Shown here: positions 54,626 to 63,683 of the stretch, piece after piece | How positions within the stretch are numbered: the stretch's first letter is position 1 | How the letters are laid out: the number at the start of each line of letters is the position of its first letter | From: Boudabousia tangfeifanii | GTDB lineage: Bacteria > Actinomycetota > Actinomycetes > Actinomycetales > Actinomycetaceae | Reading direction: 5' to 3' | NCBI RefSeq assembly: GCF_001856685.1 | Contig: NZ_CP017812.1 | Location: forward strand, 1,054,001 to 1,118,000 | Length of the DNA: 64,000 bases | Notes under the pieces: model-generated | Seen by the model: the letters and a program-made list of their open reading frames with translations, nothing else | Told to the model about the DNA's origin: nothing | The model's database searches: none | Translations under genes and position numbers: made by a program

Positions 54626-54647
54626 TTAAATCCCTCTTTTTCTCGAT

Positions 54648-55769
54648 CTAGGCTAAAACTACTCGCCAGTTTTGATTGGTCAAAAAGTCGCTTAAAACCT
54701 GTGCGGTTACCGGTGCCACCGAAAGCCAAACTAGACCAACTTGTTGCCCCACCGAATGTTCAATTCGCAAGTCTTCGATATTAATCCCGGCGTCACCGAC
54801 CTCGGCAAAAAGTCGTCCAAGTTCACCCGGTTTATCTGGAACTAGGACCCCGACCTCGGCTAACTGAATCGGCGAATCGCCGTGCTTTCCAGGAATCCGT
54901 TTGACCCCTTCATTACCCGCCAGCATAACCTGATTGATTGCTCCCAAAAGACCCGGGGGCAAGGCAACGGTGGCTTCTTCGGAAGCTTGGAAAGCTGACA
55001 ACAGTTGATTTAAATCAGCGACTAAAGGACCTAAAACCGATGCCACGGACTTCGCATTTTGCCCCAAAATGGCAGTCCAAAGACGTGGGTCAGATGCAGC
55101 GATTCGAGTTGTATCTCGAAGCCCTCCCCCAGCTAAAGACAAGGCATTTGGGGCGGCCTGAGCCAACCTAGCCGCTAAGGCAGATGAGACCAACTGTGGC
55201 ACATGTGAAACCAAGGCAACCGCCTGATCATGCTCTTTTGCTGGCAACTGCGACACAATCGCACCTACATCTGTTGCTAGTTCACGCACCGCCAAGAAGG
55301 CTGTCGGTGAGCTTGCCTCAGTGGGGACACAAACCCAAGGACGCCCCTGGAACAAATCTGCATCCGCCGCAGCTGGCCCAGCTACCTCGCGACCTGCCAT
55401 GGGATGAGAACCAACATATCGACTAGCCTGAGGATGATCTTCGACCTTAGCAACAACTGCTTCTTTAACCGAAGCTACATCGGTTACGATCGCATTAGGA
55501 AAACGGTCCAGACAATCACAGACAACCTTTGCCGTCACATCTGGGCCAGTAGCCACAATCACTAGGCTCGGTGTATCATCGCCTTGATAAATTGAACCTG
55601 CCCCCATATCTGCAGCAAGAGCTTGCGCAGTCGGTGACAAATCTTGTAGCCAAACTGGCACATTAAGGCGCGTTAAAGCCAGAGCAATCGAAGTACCAAT
55701 TAAACCCGTCCCAACTACCAAAACTGGACCTTTGGTAGCCGCTACTGCCGGCATCAAAGTTGGTTTCAC
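54648..55769 (-). CDS. tyrA: Prephenate dehydrogenase with ACT domain
   Basis: Makes 4-hydroxyphenylpyruvate for tyrosine synthesis. The 373-aa protein has the NAD-binding GTGLIGTS (20-27), the catalytic-region histidine in YVGSHPMAGRE, GGGLRDTTRIA in the helical domain, and a C-terminal ACT domain (about 295-373: VGVLVPDKPGELGRLFAEVGDAG) that could sense tyrosine. It overlaps rluB by four bases. It draws on chorismate from the aro genes at 12.5-17 kb. Confidence 0.94.
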   Translation of the reverse strand: MKPTLMPAVAATKGPVLVVGTGLIGTSIALALTRLNVPVWLQDLSPTAQALAADMGAGSIYQGDDTPSLVIVATGPDVTAKVVCDCLDRFPNAIVTDVASVKEAVVAKVEDHPQASRYVGSHPMAGREVAGPAAADADLFQGRPWVCVPTEASSPTAFLAVRELATDVGAIVSQLPAKEHDQAVALVSHVPQLVSSALAARLAQAAPNALSLAGGGLRDTTRIAASDPRLWTAILGQNAKSVASVLGPLVADLNQLLSAFQASEEATVALPPGLLGAINQVMLAGNEGVKRIPGKHGDSPIQLAEVGVLVPDKPGELGRLFAEVGDAGINIEDLRIEHSVGQQVGLVWLSVAPVTAQVLSDFLTNQNWRVVLA

Positions 55770-56515
55770 AGTTCGACCATTCGCATTAGTTGGGCAAGTT
55801 GCTCATTTTCTAGACGACGAACCGTGCCGGGTCGCATATGTCCCAAAAATAGGGTGCCGAAACGAGTTCGCACCAAAGATTGAACCGGATGACCGACCTC
55901 GTCTAGCATACGTCGGACCACACGATTCTTTCCCGAGTGCAAAGTCAGCTCAACCACCGAACGATCTTGGTTTACTGCTTTGACCACGAAATTATCAACG
56001 GAAACTAGACCATCTTCTAGCTGAATACCGCTCTTAAGTTTTTGCCCGAGGCCGCGTGGCACTTCTCCCGACACCGTAGCGACATAAGTTTTGGGCACTT
56101 CCCATCTGGGATGGGCTAAGCGATTAGCTAGTTCCCCATCATTGGTCATCACGATTAGTCCCGAAGTATCGGTGTCAAGACGCCCCACGTGGAACAAACG
56201 GGTTTCATACTCAGTAACGTAATCGGCAAGACAAGGGCGACCCTCGGGATCCGACATAGTAGAAACCACCCCGACCGGCTTGTGCAAAACCACTGTCAGA
56301 TGCTTGTCATCAAGGAAAATTCGTTGACCACGCACATGAATGATGGCCGAGGTCGGATCGATCCGAAGCCCAAGTTGGGTCACGCGTTTGCCATTTACCC
56401 GGACTTTTCCTCGAGCTATGAGCTCTTCACAGGCACGGCGTGAACCAACTCCAGCGGCAGCCATAACTTTTTGCAGTCTGACGCCATCTGGGCGGTACTG
56501 ATCATCATCACTCAC
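55766..56515 (-). CDS. rluB: rRNA pseudouridine synthase (RluB/RsuA family)
   Basis: A 249-aa protein with an N-terminal S4 RNA-binding domain (about 11-60, VRLQKVMAAAGVGSRRACEELIARGKV) and a pseudouridine synthase domain with the catalytic aspartate in VGRLDTDTSGLIV. RluB acts on 23S and RsuA on 16S rRNA; the size and context favour RluB. The start is GTG at 56515 with AAGGAA upstream. scpA and scpB, which normally lie between parA and this gene, are missing. Confidence 0.92.
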   Translation of the reverse strand: MSDDDQYRPDGVRLQKVMAAAGVGSRRACEELIARGKVRVNGKRVTQLGLRIDPTSAIIHVRGQRIFLDDKHLTVVLHKPVGVVSTMSDPEGRPCLADYVTEYETRLFHVGRLDTDTSGLIVMTNDGELANRLAHPRWEVPKTYVATVSGEVPRGLGQKLKSGIQLEDGLVSVDNFVVKAVNQDRSVVELTLHSGKNRVVRRMLDEVGHPVQSLVRTRFGTLFLGHMRPGTVRRLENEQLAQLMRMVEL

Positions 56516-56542
56516 GATTATTTCCTTAGATTTAGTTTGGGT

Positions 56543-56560
56543 TAATGCTAGTAAGCATTA
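56543..56560. repeat. Palindrome in the parA-rluB gap
   Basis: TAATGCT (56543-56549) and AGCATTA (56554-56560) flank AGTA. On the minus strand it contains TAGCAT, a possible -10 for rluB, so it may be an operator overlapping that promoter. Confidence 0.3.
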
Positions 56561-56629
56561 AATAGTTAGCGAACAGGCCACTACTAGTTCTTGAAAAAAG
56601 ATCTAATGTGGCGCCTAGCTTCTAGTTTC

Positions 56630-57487
56630 CTACGCTACATCGCCGCGTGCAATCATCTCGCGAGCTAGCTGCCGATAAGCTTGCGCGCCAGGGTGGGATG
56701 ACGCATACGTGGTAATCGGCTCAGTGGCCACAGAAGCATCTGGGAATTTAACTGTCCGACGGATTTGAGTTTCGTAGACTTGTTCTCCAAAGGCTTCCTG
56801 CAGGCGTTCTAACACCTCGCGAGAATGCAAGGTTCGAGTATCCACCATAGTTGCTAAGATGCCATCAATCTTCAATCGCGGATTGAGTCGATCCTTAACC
56901 TTGTCAATGGTTTCAACTAATAGAGCCACACCACGAAGTGCAAAGAACTCAGCTTCCAAAGGAATGACAACCCCATGCGCTGCAGTCAAGGCATTTACCG
57001 TCAAGAGGCCCAAGGAAGGCTGACAATCAATAATGATTAGATCATATTCGTCTAGCACCGGACGCAGTACTCGCGCCAATGCCTGCTCACGTGCCACTTC
57101 GTTAACCAACTGCACTTCGGCCGCGGAAAGATCGATATTAGCCGGCACAATGTCCAAGCCTGGCACTGCCGTATGAGCAATCACATCTTTGACCGAGAGT
57201 CGCGAATTCATCAACAGGTTATAAATAGTGACATCCAAGTCATGGGAATTAATCCCTAAACCGGCTGAAGCTGCCCCCTGCGGGTCAAAATCAACGATAA
57301 GTACCTTACGACCATATTCAGCTAACGCAGCTGCGACATTGATCGTCGAAGTAGTTTTTCCGACCCCACCTTTTTGATTACACATAGCAATGACCCTTGC
57401 TGGGCCATGCTCCGTCAATTCGGGTGGCTGAGGAAACTGAGAACCCGGTCCCATCGCTAATAATTCACCTTGTTGCATACTCCACAC
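56630..57487 (-). CDS. parA: ParA/Soj-family ATPase
   Basis: A 285-aa deviant Walker A ATPase with KGGVGKTT at 39-46, LIVDFDPQGAAS (Walker A'), and IIIDCQPSLGLLT. It could help chromosome segregation or cell organisation. There is no parB gene next to it; in actinobacteria this second ParA-like gene precedes scpA-scpB rather than parB. GTG at 57487 or ATG at 57478 could be the start; the frame gives 285 aa from GTG. It follows hisS after 32 bases. Confidence 0.9.
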   Translation of the reverse strand: MWSMQQGELLAMGPGSQFPQPPELTEHGPARVIAMCNQKGGVGKTTSTINVAAALAEYGRKVLIVDFDPQGAASAGLGINSHDLDVTIYNLLMNSRLSVKDVIAHTAVPGLDIVPANIDLSAAEVQLVNEVAREQALARVLRPVLDEYDLIIIDCQPSLGLLTVNALTAAHGVVIPLEAEFFALRGVALLVETIDKVKDRLNPRLKIDGILATMVDTRTLHSREVLERLQEAFGEQVYETQIRRTVKFPDASVATEPITTYASSHPGAQAYRQLAREMIARGDVA

Positions 57488-57519
57488 CTTAACCTAAGTT
57501 GGTTTATTCTTCAGAGTGA

Positions 57520-58872
57520 TTAGTTATTTGCCTGCGCAGGAAAAACCTGTGGGAAAAGGTCCTCGGTAGGCGGTAACCATTCAGCTGGGTCTGCCGGGAC
57601 TTGCTCGCCACTTCGAATGTCCTTAACTTCGTGACCGTCCTCGTTAATGAACCAAACGAAAGGAATCCCGCGACGATCGGCATACTTAATCTGTTTACCG
57701 AACTTCAAAGGACGTTCCGCCACTTCGGTTGCGATTCCACGAGCACGAAGTGCCTGGGCCACAGCCAAAGACTCCCCACGTGAGTCCTCATTATTAACTG
57801 CCACTAGTACCGCAGTCGGGGTTGGGCGTGAGACGGAAAGCAGGTTCGCCGCAAAGATACGCGAAAGCAGACGAGTTAAGCCCAAAGACATGCCAACCCC
57901 TGGATACTTCTTATTGCCCACACTGACAAGGTTGTCGTAACGACCACCAGAACAAATCGCACCGAGATCTTCATGTCCTTGGATAAATGACTCATAGACG
58001 GTGCCTGTGTAGTAGTCCAAACCACGCGAGATCTTAAGCTCTGCCCGCAGCAAACCAGGCGCTTGACGCTCGCCCTCGGTTAATAGTTCGCACAGTTCAT
58101 TAAGACCCGTTTCCAAAAGCTCTCCAGAAAGTCCCAACGCGTCAATCTGGGAACGAAGTTCTTGTGGATCAGAAGTCGAAATCTTTGCTACTGCTAGCAG
58201 CAAGTCGGCGCCCTCGGCCGAAATTCCCGCTTTAAGCAGTTCTTCCTTTACTAATTCTGGACCAATCTTGTCCAGCTTATCGAGGCCGCGCAGGGCGTCT
58301 TCGATCTGCGAGATACCAGCTTGCTCACAAACACCTTGCAAAAGTTTGCGGTTATTTGCACAAATCACCACTGGCGGTAAACCGAGCCGAGCGAATACTT
58401 CACCCATCACAAGAGGAAGCTCAACCTCATGATGGAATGGCAAAGTTTCTTGACCTACAACATCGATATCGGCCTGAACGAATTCACGAAAACGACCTTC
58501 TTGCGGACGCTCACCACGCCAAACCTTTTGAATCTGGAATCGTTTAAACGGGAAGGTCAGGTGACCCGCGTTCTCTTCAACATAACGGGCCAAGGGAACG
58601 GTAAGGTCGAAGTGCAAACCTAACTGCTTATTCGGATCGCTCTCGGTCTCATTCGAGTTTCGAGCGGCAAGCCTTGACAGCAGATAAATCTCTTTAGAAG
58701 TTTCACCTTTGCTGAGCAAGCGAGAAACCGGCTCCACCGCACGAGTCTCGATTCCTTGGAAACCGTGGAGGGCGAAAACTTCCTCCAAAGTTTGCAACAT
58801 AAACTTTTCGATTAATCTACCTTGAGGCAGCCATTCAGGAAAACCAGAAATAGTGTTGTTATTCTTAGCCAT
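57520..58872 (-). CDS. hisS: Histidyl-tRNA synthetase
   Basis: Class II synthetase charging tRNA-His. The 450-aa protein has motif 2 (KVWRGERPQEGRFREFVQADIDVVG), the histidine motifs LDYYTGTVYE and a C-terminal anticodon-binding domain (about 340-430). AAGGAAG precedes the ATG. It is nine bases from the MBL hydrolase gene and is followed by parA. It lacks the N-terminal extra domain of eukaryotic forms and is similar to divergent actinobacterial HisRS with about 450 residues. Confidence 0.95.
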   Translation of the reverse strand: MAKNNNTISGFPEWLPQGRLIEKFMLQTLEEVFALHGFQGIETRAVEPVSRLLSKGETSKEIYLLSRLAARNSNETESDPNKQLGLHFDLTVPLARYVEENAGHLTFPFKRFQIQKVWRGERPQEGRFREFVQADIDVVGQETLPFHHEVELPLVMGEVFARLGLPPVVICANNRKLLQGVCEQAGISQIEDALRGLDKLDKIGPELVKEELLKAGISAEGADLLLAVAKISTSDPQELRSQIDALGLSGELLETGLNELCELLTEGERQAPGLLRAELKISRGLDYYTGTVYESFIQGHEDLGAICSGGRYDNLVSVGNKKYPGVGMSLGLTRLLSRIFAANLLSVSRPTPTAVLVAVNNEDSRGESLAVAQALRARGIATEVAERPLKFGKQIKYADRRGIPFVWFINEDGHEVKDIRSGEQVPADPAEWLPPTEDLFPQVFPAQANN

Positions 58873-58881
58873 GTTTCTTCC

Positions 58882-59610
58882 TTAACCTAAAGAGCGAGCT
58901 TGACGAACGTAGGGATTTGTAGCTAGTTCATGTCGCCAAAGTGTTGCCGGTCCGTGCCCAGGCAACAAAAGAGCTTGCGGATCGAGGGCGTTAGCCACAA
59001 AGCGTAAGGACTGCCACATCTCCCGCTGGTCAGAGCCGGGCAGGTCAGTACGACCGATTCCCCCAGCGAAAATGTGGTCACCCGAGAAGACCACTAATGG
59101 CCAATCCTTTTTAAGGTCTTCGTGGGCTCCTGAGATCTGAGGAGGCAGATCAGTTACTTCCCCACCAATCATGAGCATGGTGGAGCCTTGGGTGTGCCCA
59201 GGCGTGGCAATGGCACGCAGCACAATGCCAGGAGCAAAAGCTGCCCCGCCTTCATAAGTCGCATCTGAGAAAGTGCGAATTTCTTCCGGCAACTGGTAAG
59301 GCTGGAACTGGGCAAAGGCCTGAGTAAGCTGAAGATTACCGGAATTCGTCGTCCCCAATGGATCGTCGAGTCGATAACGATCTGGCTCCGAAACATAAAC
59401 CGGAACATCAAAATGGCCAGCCGACCAGCAATGATCCGCATGACCGTGAGTTAGCACTACCGCATTTAAGTGCAGATCCTGTTCGGAAATAAAGCTTTTA
59501 ACTTGGTCGACTACCCCGGCACCGGGGTCAATCACCACCGCTTCCTTTTGGTCAAATAGAACGTAACAGTTTTCACCTAAAACTGGGGCAATGATTGGTT
59601 TGATTTGCAT
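58882..59610 (-). CDS. MBL-fold metallo-hydrolase (glyoxalase II-like)
   Basis: A 242-aa metallo-beta-lactamase-fold hydrolase. The metal-binding motif is T-H55-G-H57-A-D59-H60, with later TPGHTQGS and FSGDHIFAGGIGR and PGHGP supplying further histidines and aspartate. Such proteins are annotated as glyoxalase II-like thioesterases; the substrate here is unknown. It is the conserved upstream neighbour of hisS in actinobacteria (Rv2581c in M. tuberculosis). TAGGTT on the minus strand (59627-59622) is a candidate -10. Confidence 0.88.
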   Translation of the reverse strand: MQIKPIIAPVLGENCYVLFDQKEAVVIDPGAGVVDQVKSFISEQDLHLNAVVLTHGHADHCWSAGHFDVPVYVSEPDRYRLDDPLGTTNSGNLQLTQAFAQFQPYQLPEEIRTFSDATYEGGAAFAPGIVLRAIATPGHTQGSTMLMIGGEVTDLPPQISGAHEDLKKDWPLVVFSGDHIFAGGIGRTDLPGSDQREMWQSLRFVANALDPQALLLPGHGPATLWRHELATNPYVRQARSLG

Positions 59611-59821
59611 GGTTTCTATCTTAACCTAGACCGATGTATTTCAGCGATTTTGCTTAGGTATTTTCTCAGTCATATTAATTCTCGCTTTCGTTTGGAATTT
59701 TACTCTTAGGCAGATAAACTGTAAGCGGAAACACAAGGCCCATGGTTGAGTCTTGTTTTCTAATAGCGCCAGTGAACGGTTGTGGCAAATGCCTTAACCC
59801 CGTCTGTAACAAAGGAACATC

Positions 59822-61135
59822 GTGGCTGAATCTGCAGAATCGACAGTAAATACAAATACCGAATCCGAAAACTCGCAAGCAACTCAAGCAAGTACCTCAT
59901 CACCTGAAAGTTTCGGCAGAATCGACGATGCCGGTAACGTTTGGGTTCGCGATGGCGAGCAAGAACGGCAAGTAGGCCAATATCCTGACGGGGTGCCAGC
60001 TGATGGTTTGGAACTCTTCGTGCGCCGTTTCTTGGATCTGGAAGCCCAGGTAAATCTTTTCGCCGCCCGACTTTCTCACCTCTCCCCTAAAGACATCGAC
60101 CACACCATTGATGCTTTGCGTCGTTCTTTAGTCGAGCCTCGCGCCGTTGGTGATTTGCCAGCTCTTCGCGCTCGGGTTGAATCGTTGGCCGAGGTCGCTG
60201 AACAAAAGAAACAGGAAGCTAAAGCGGCCCGTGCAAAAGCTAAAGAAGAAGCCCTTTCTCGTCGTGAAAAGATTGTTGAAGCTGCTGAAGCTATGGCAGC
60301 TCAGGATCCAGAACGGATTCAGTGGAAGCAGTCTTCACAGAAGTTCCATAATCTACTAGATGAATGGAAGCAGGCTCAGAAGGCCGGTCCTCGTTTGGAT
60401 CGTAGCGTGGAAGATGCCCTTTGGAAGCGTTTCTCTTCTGCCCGTACTCTCTTTGACCGTCATCGTCGCCAGTTCTTCTCAGCACTTGATGCTCGTCAGG
60501 CGGAAGCAAAGGCTACTAAGGAAAAGCTGATTGCCGAAGCTGAAGAGCTTTCAACTTCAACCCAATGGGGGCCAACCAGCGCTGCTTTCCGGGGCTTGAT
60601 GGATAAGTGGAAGGCTGCTGGACGCACTTCCCGTAAAGACGACGACGCCTTGTGGGAGCGTTTCCGCGCTGCCCAACAGCGTTTCTTCGATGCTCGTAAT
60701 GCTGCTAATTCAGCAATGGACGAGGAGTTTGGTGAAAACCTCAGTAAGAAGGAAGCACTGCTCACCCGCGCTGAAGCTATTTTGCCAGTCACCGATGTTG
60801 CCGCCGCTAAAGCCGCTCTTCGCCCTATTCAAGATGAATGGGAACAAGTTGGGCGCGTTCCTCGGGCAGATGTTGCACGCATCGAAAAGCGTATGCGGGC
60901 TGTGGAAGAGGCAATCCGCAATGCTGAGAATGAACAGTGGCGTAAGTCCAATCCTGAAACCAAGGCTCGTGCAGCTGGGATGAAGGAACAGCTTGAAGCT
61001 CTCATTGCTGAGATTGATGCTGAAATCGAGGCCGCAAAGGCTGCAGGTGATGAAGCTAAGGTCGCAGAATTGACTAATGCTAAGTCGGCTCGTGAAGCTT
61101 GGCTCGCTCAGGTTAATGCTTCGGTTGAAGACTGA
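59822..61135 (+). CDS. DUF349 domain-containing protein
   Basis: A 437-aa soluble, highly helical protein. After a Ser/Thr/Gln-rich N-terminus (1-30) come repeated DUF349 units (about 165-240, 240-315 and 320-375), recognisable by recurring WKxxG and DALWxRFxxA patterns such as MDKWKAAGRTSRKDDDALWE. The last 60 residues are a charged Ala-rich helix. The family function is unknown. The start is GTG at 59822 with AAAGGA upstream. It lies alone between hisS/MBL and rel, pointing the other way. Confidence 0.9.
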   Translation: MAESAESTVNTNTESENSQATQASTSSPESFGRIDDAGNVWVRDGEQERQVGQYPDGVPADGLELFVRRFLDLEAQVNLFAARLSHLSPKDIDHTIDALRRSLVEPRAVGDLPALRARVESLAEVAEQKKQEAKAARAKAKEEALSRREKIVEAAEAMAAQDPERIQWKQSSQKFHNLLDEWKQAQKAGPRLDRSVEDALWKRFSSARTLFDRHRRQFFSALDARQAEAKATKEKLIAEAEELSTSTQWGPTSAAFRGLMDKWKAAGRTSRKDDDALWERFRAAQQRFFDARNAANSAMDEEFGENLSKKEALLTRAEAILPVTDVAAAKAALRPIQDEWEQVGRVPRADVARIEKRMRAVEEAIRNAENEQWRKSNPETKARAAGMKEQLEALIAEIDAEIEAAKAAGDEAKVAELTNAKSAREAWLAQVNASVED

Positions 61136-61145
61136 TTAATCTATT

Positions 61146-61188
61146 AGTTGTGGGGGTTAGAACGAGGTTCTAACCCCCACAACTTTTT
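61146..61188. terminator. Terminator after the DUF349 gene
   Basis: An 18-bp stem (61146-61163 and 61167-61184) with a 3-base loop followed by TTTT. It is the first of two hairpins between convergent genes. Confidence 0.85.
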
Positions 61189-61195
61189 AAAGCTA

Positions 61196-61234
61196 AATGC
61201 TGCTGACTCCCAAATGGTAGTCAGCAGCATTTTT
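61196..61234. terminator. Second terminator, facing rel
   Basis: AATGCTGCTGACT (61196-61208) and its complement (61219-61231) form a 13-bp stem with a 10-base loop; TTTT follows on the plus side. The stem could also end the rel transcript on the minus strand. Confidence 0.75.
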
Positions 61235-61286
61235 GCTCTGTACTAAGCAACTAGCTGATAGCAACAGTTAGCCCTAATTAGTCGTA

Positions 61287-63614
61287 TCACCGGTGAGATT
61301 TGTTAGCGGTAGAGTTTACGCGATACACGTCGTAAACGCCTGGAACCTTGCGCAACCCAGCAATAATGGCATTCAAGTGAGCCGCTTCAGCCATTTCCAG
61401 CGTAAAGCGTGCCTTGCCCACTCGATCTGGGGTTGAGTGGAATGAACCGGAGCGAATATCTACATGGTAGGCAGAAATCGCTTGGGATAGATCGACCAAA
61501 AGTGACGCGCGGTCAAGCGCCTCGACCTCGATTTGGACTTCGAAGGTAGCTCGCGAATCCTTGACCCAAGAAACGTCGATGAGGCGTTGTTCTTCCCCGG
61601 ATAGGTTCGTAACATTCGGACAATCAGTTTGGTGCACGCTGACACCTGCTCCACGAGTAATAAAACCAATGATGTTATCTCCTGGAACTGGCGTGCAGCA
61701 CTTGGCTAGCTTGACTAGGACATCGTCGCCTTCCAGACCGGCAACCGCAATACCACAGTTGCCGCTAGGGCGTTTGCTGTTACTAGTTCGGTTAGTCTGG
61801 GTAGGAACGATCGCCTCAGAGAGAGTCTCTTCTGCTCCATCGTCTCCCCCATGGATTTCCAACAGACGATTAATAACGTTGGCGGCCGAAATATTGTGTT
61901 CTCCCACTGCAGCATACAGTCCGGAGACTTCGACATAACCGAGGTCGGTAGCCACCGCTAGTAGCGTCTCATGGGTCAACAAGCGACGAAGCGGCAGATT
62001 CTGCTTACGCATGGCGTTAGCCAGCTCTGACTTGCCAGATTCGATTGCTTCTTCACGACGTTCACGCGAGAACCATTGCTTGATCTTATTGCGTGCCCTA
62101 GGGGAAGCAACAATCTTAATCCAGTCTTGACTTGGTCCAGCTTTGGGCGATGGCGAAGTCAAGATTTCCACCTTGTCGCCGTTTTCAAGACGATGGTCTA
62201 ACGGGACGAGCTTGCCATTAACCTTAGCGCCAATTGTTTTGTGGCCTACCTCGGTGTGGACCGCGTAGGCAAAATCCAAAGGCGTAGCTCGTTCTGGTAA
62301 GGCAATAATCGATCCCTTAGGAGTGAACACGTAAACTTGAGAACCTGAGATCTCATAACGAAGCGAATCGAGGAACTCTTCGGGGTCAGTAGTTTCAGAC
62401 TGCCAGTCTACTAGTTGGCGGAGCCAACCCATCTGGCTAGAATCTTCTGCCACCTTCCCATCCGATTTCTTCCCGGTCGCGTTGGGATTTTCCTTGTATT
62501 TCCAGTGTGCTGCCACGCCATATTCAGCACGACGGTGCATATCAAAGGTACGGATCTGAACTTCAATCGGTTTGCCCCCGGGGCCCACCACCGTGGTGTG
62601 GAGAGACTGGTACATATTGAACTTGGGCATTGCGATATAGTCTTTAAAACGTCCAGCTAGCGGGTGCCACTTAGCGTGCAAAGCACCGAGTACGGCGTAA
62701 CAGTCACGCACGTTTTCAACCAGCACTCGAACTGCCACCAAGTCGTAGATTTCGTTGAACTCGCGTCCCCGAACAATCATCTTTTGATAAATCGAATAAT
62801 GGTGCTTTGGACGTCCAGTGACCACACCTTTAATCGCACACTGCCGGAGTTCTTCTTCGATCTCGTGGATAATTTCTTTCAAATACTTTTCGCGCTCGGG
62901 AGCGCGTTCTGCTACCAAGTGATCAATTTCTTCGTAACGCTTTGGGTAGAGCGTTTTGAAAGCAAGTTCTTCTAGCTCGTACTTGATGGTATTCATGCCC
63001 AGTCGGTGGGCCAAAGGGGCATAAATTTCTAGCGTTTCACGCGCTTTGTTTTTAGCCGATTCTGGCGATACGTACTTCCAAGTGCGAGCATTGTGCAGCC
63101 GATCTCCCAATTTAATGACCAATACTCTAATATCACGAGACATGGCCACAATCATTTTACGAACAGTTTCTGATTGGGCAGCTTCACCATACTTAACTTT
63201 GTCAAGCTTGGTGACACCATCGACTAGAAGGGCAATCTCTTCACCGAAATCACGAGTGAGTTCTTCAAGTGTGTAGTCGGTATCTTCCACGGTATCGTGC
63301 AACAAGGCTGCCGCTAGCGTCGTGGAGGTCATACCGATTTCGGCCAAAATGGTAGCAACTGCCACCGGGTGAGTGATATATGGTTCGCCCGATTTACGTT
63401 TCTGAGGGGCGTGAAGTTTGGCAGCGGTTTCGTATGCCCGTTCGATTAACGCGACATCCGCCTTTGGATGGTGCGCTTTTAGCGCGCGCACTAATGGTTC
63501 AATTTGTGGTGCGGTCGTACGCTTTCGGGAGCTAAAGCGAAGTAGGGATGAACGCACACGGGATCCTGGCACAACACTGCCAGGATCCCGAATAGTACTT
63601 GTTGAATCACTCAT
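61287..63614 (-). CDS. rel: Bifunctional (p)ppGpp synthetase/hydrolase Rel
   Basis: A 775-aa long RSH protein. The N-terminal HD hydrolase domain has H82 (THPVAVA) and H106-D107 (LLHDTVED), so hydrolysis should be active. The synthetase domain has GRPKHHYSIYQKMIVRGR, YDLVAVRVLV and EVQIRT, so synthesis should be active too. TGS (about 415-475, VFTPKGSIIALPERATPLDFAY region), helical, CC/ZBD and ACT (about 690-770) domains follow. It lies beside apt, as in mycobacteria. Confidence 0.96.
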   Translation of the reverse strand: MSDSTSTIRDPGSVVPGSRVRSSLLRFSSRKRTTAPQIEPLVRALKAHHPKADVALIERAYETAAKLHAPQKRKSGEPYITHPVAVATILAEIGMTSTTLAAALLHDTVEDTDYTLEELTRDFGEEIALLVDGVTKLDKVKYGEAAQSETVRKMIVAMSRDIRVLVIKLGDRLHNARTWKYVSPESAKNKARETLEIYAPLAHRLGMNTIKYELEELAFKTLYPKRYEEIDHLVAERAPEREKYLKEIIHEIEEELRQCAIKGVVTGRPKHHYSIYQKMIVRGREFNEIYDLVAVRVLVENVRDCYAVLGALHAKWHPLAGRFKDYIAMPKFNMYQSLHTTVVGPGGKPIEVQIRTFDMHRRAEYGVAAHWKYKENPNATGKKSDGKVAEDSSQMGWLRQLVDWQSETTDPEEFLDSLRYEISGSQVYVFTPKGSIIALPERATPLDFAYAVHTEVGHKTIGAKVNGKLVPLDHRLENGDKVEILTSPSPKAGPSQDWIKIVASPRARNKIKQWFSRERREEAIESGKSELANAMRKQNLPLRRLLTHETLLAVATDLGYVEVSGLYAAVGEHNISAANVINRLLEIHGGDDGAEETLSEAIVPTQTNRTSNSKRPSGNCGIAVAGLEGDDVLVKLAKCCTPVPGDNIIGFITRGAGVSVHQTDCPNVTNLSGEEQRLIDVSWVKDSRATFEVQIEVEALDRASLLVDLSQAISAYHVDIRSGSFHSTPDRVGKARFTLEMAEAAHLNAIIAGLRKVPGVYDVYRVNSTANKSHR

Positions 63615-63683
63615 TACTCCATAATAAAACGCAATGAATGAAACTGCTGGTTTTTATGCCAGCTTTTCGATATTTAGTTAGAG

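Noticed and set aside
59611..59821. A small gene or regulatory RNA between the MBL hydrolase and DUF349 genes
   Set aside because: Only short unconvincing frames and no strong stem-loop; it is adequately explained as a divergent promoter region.
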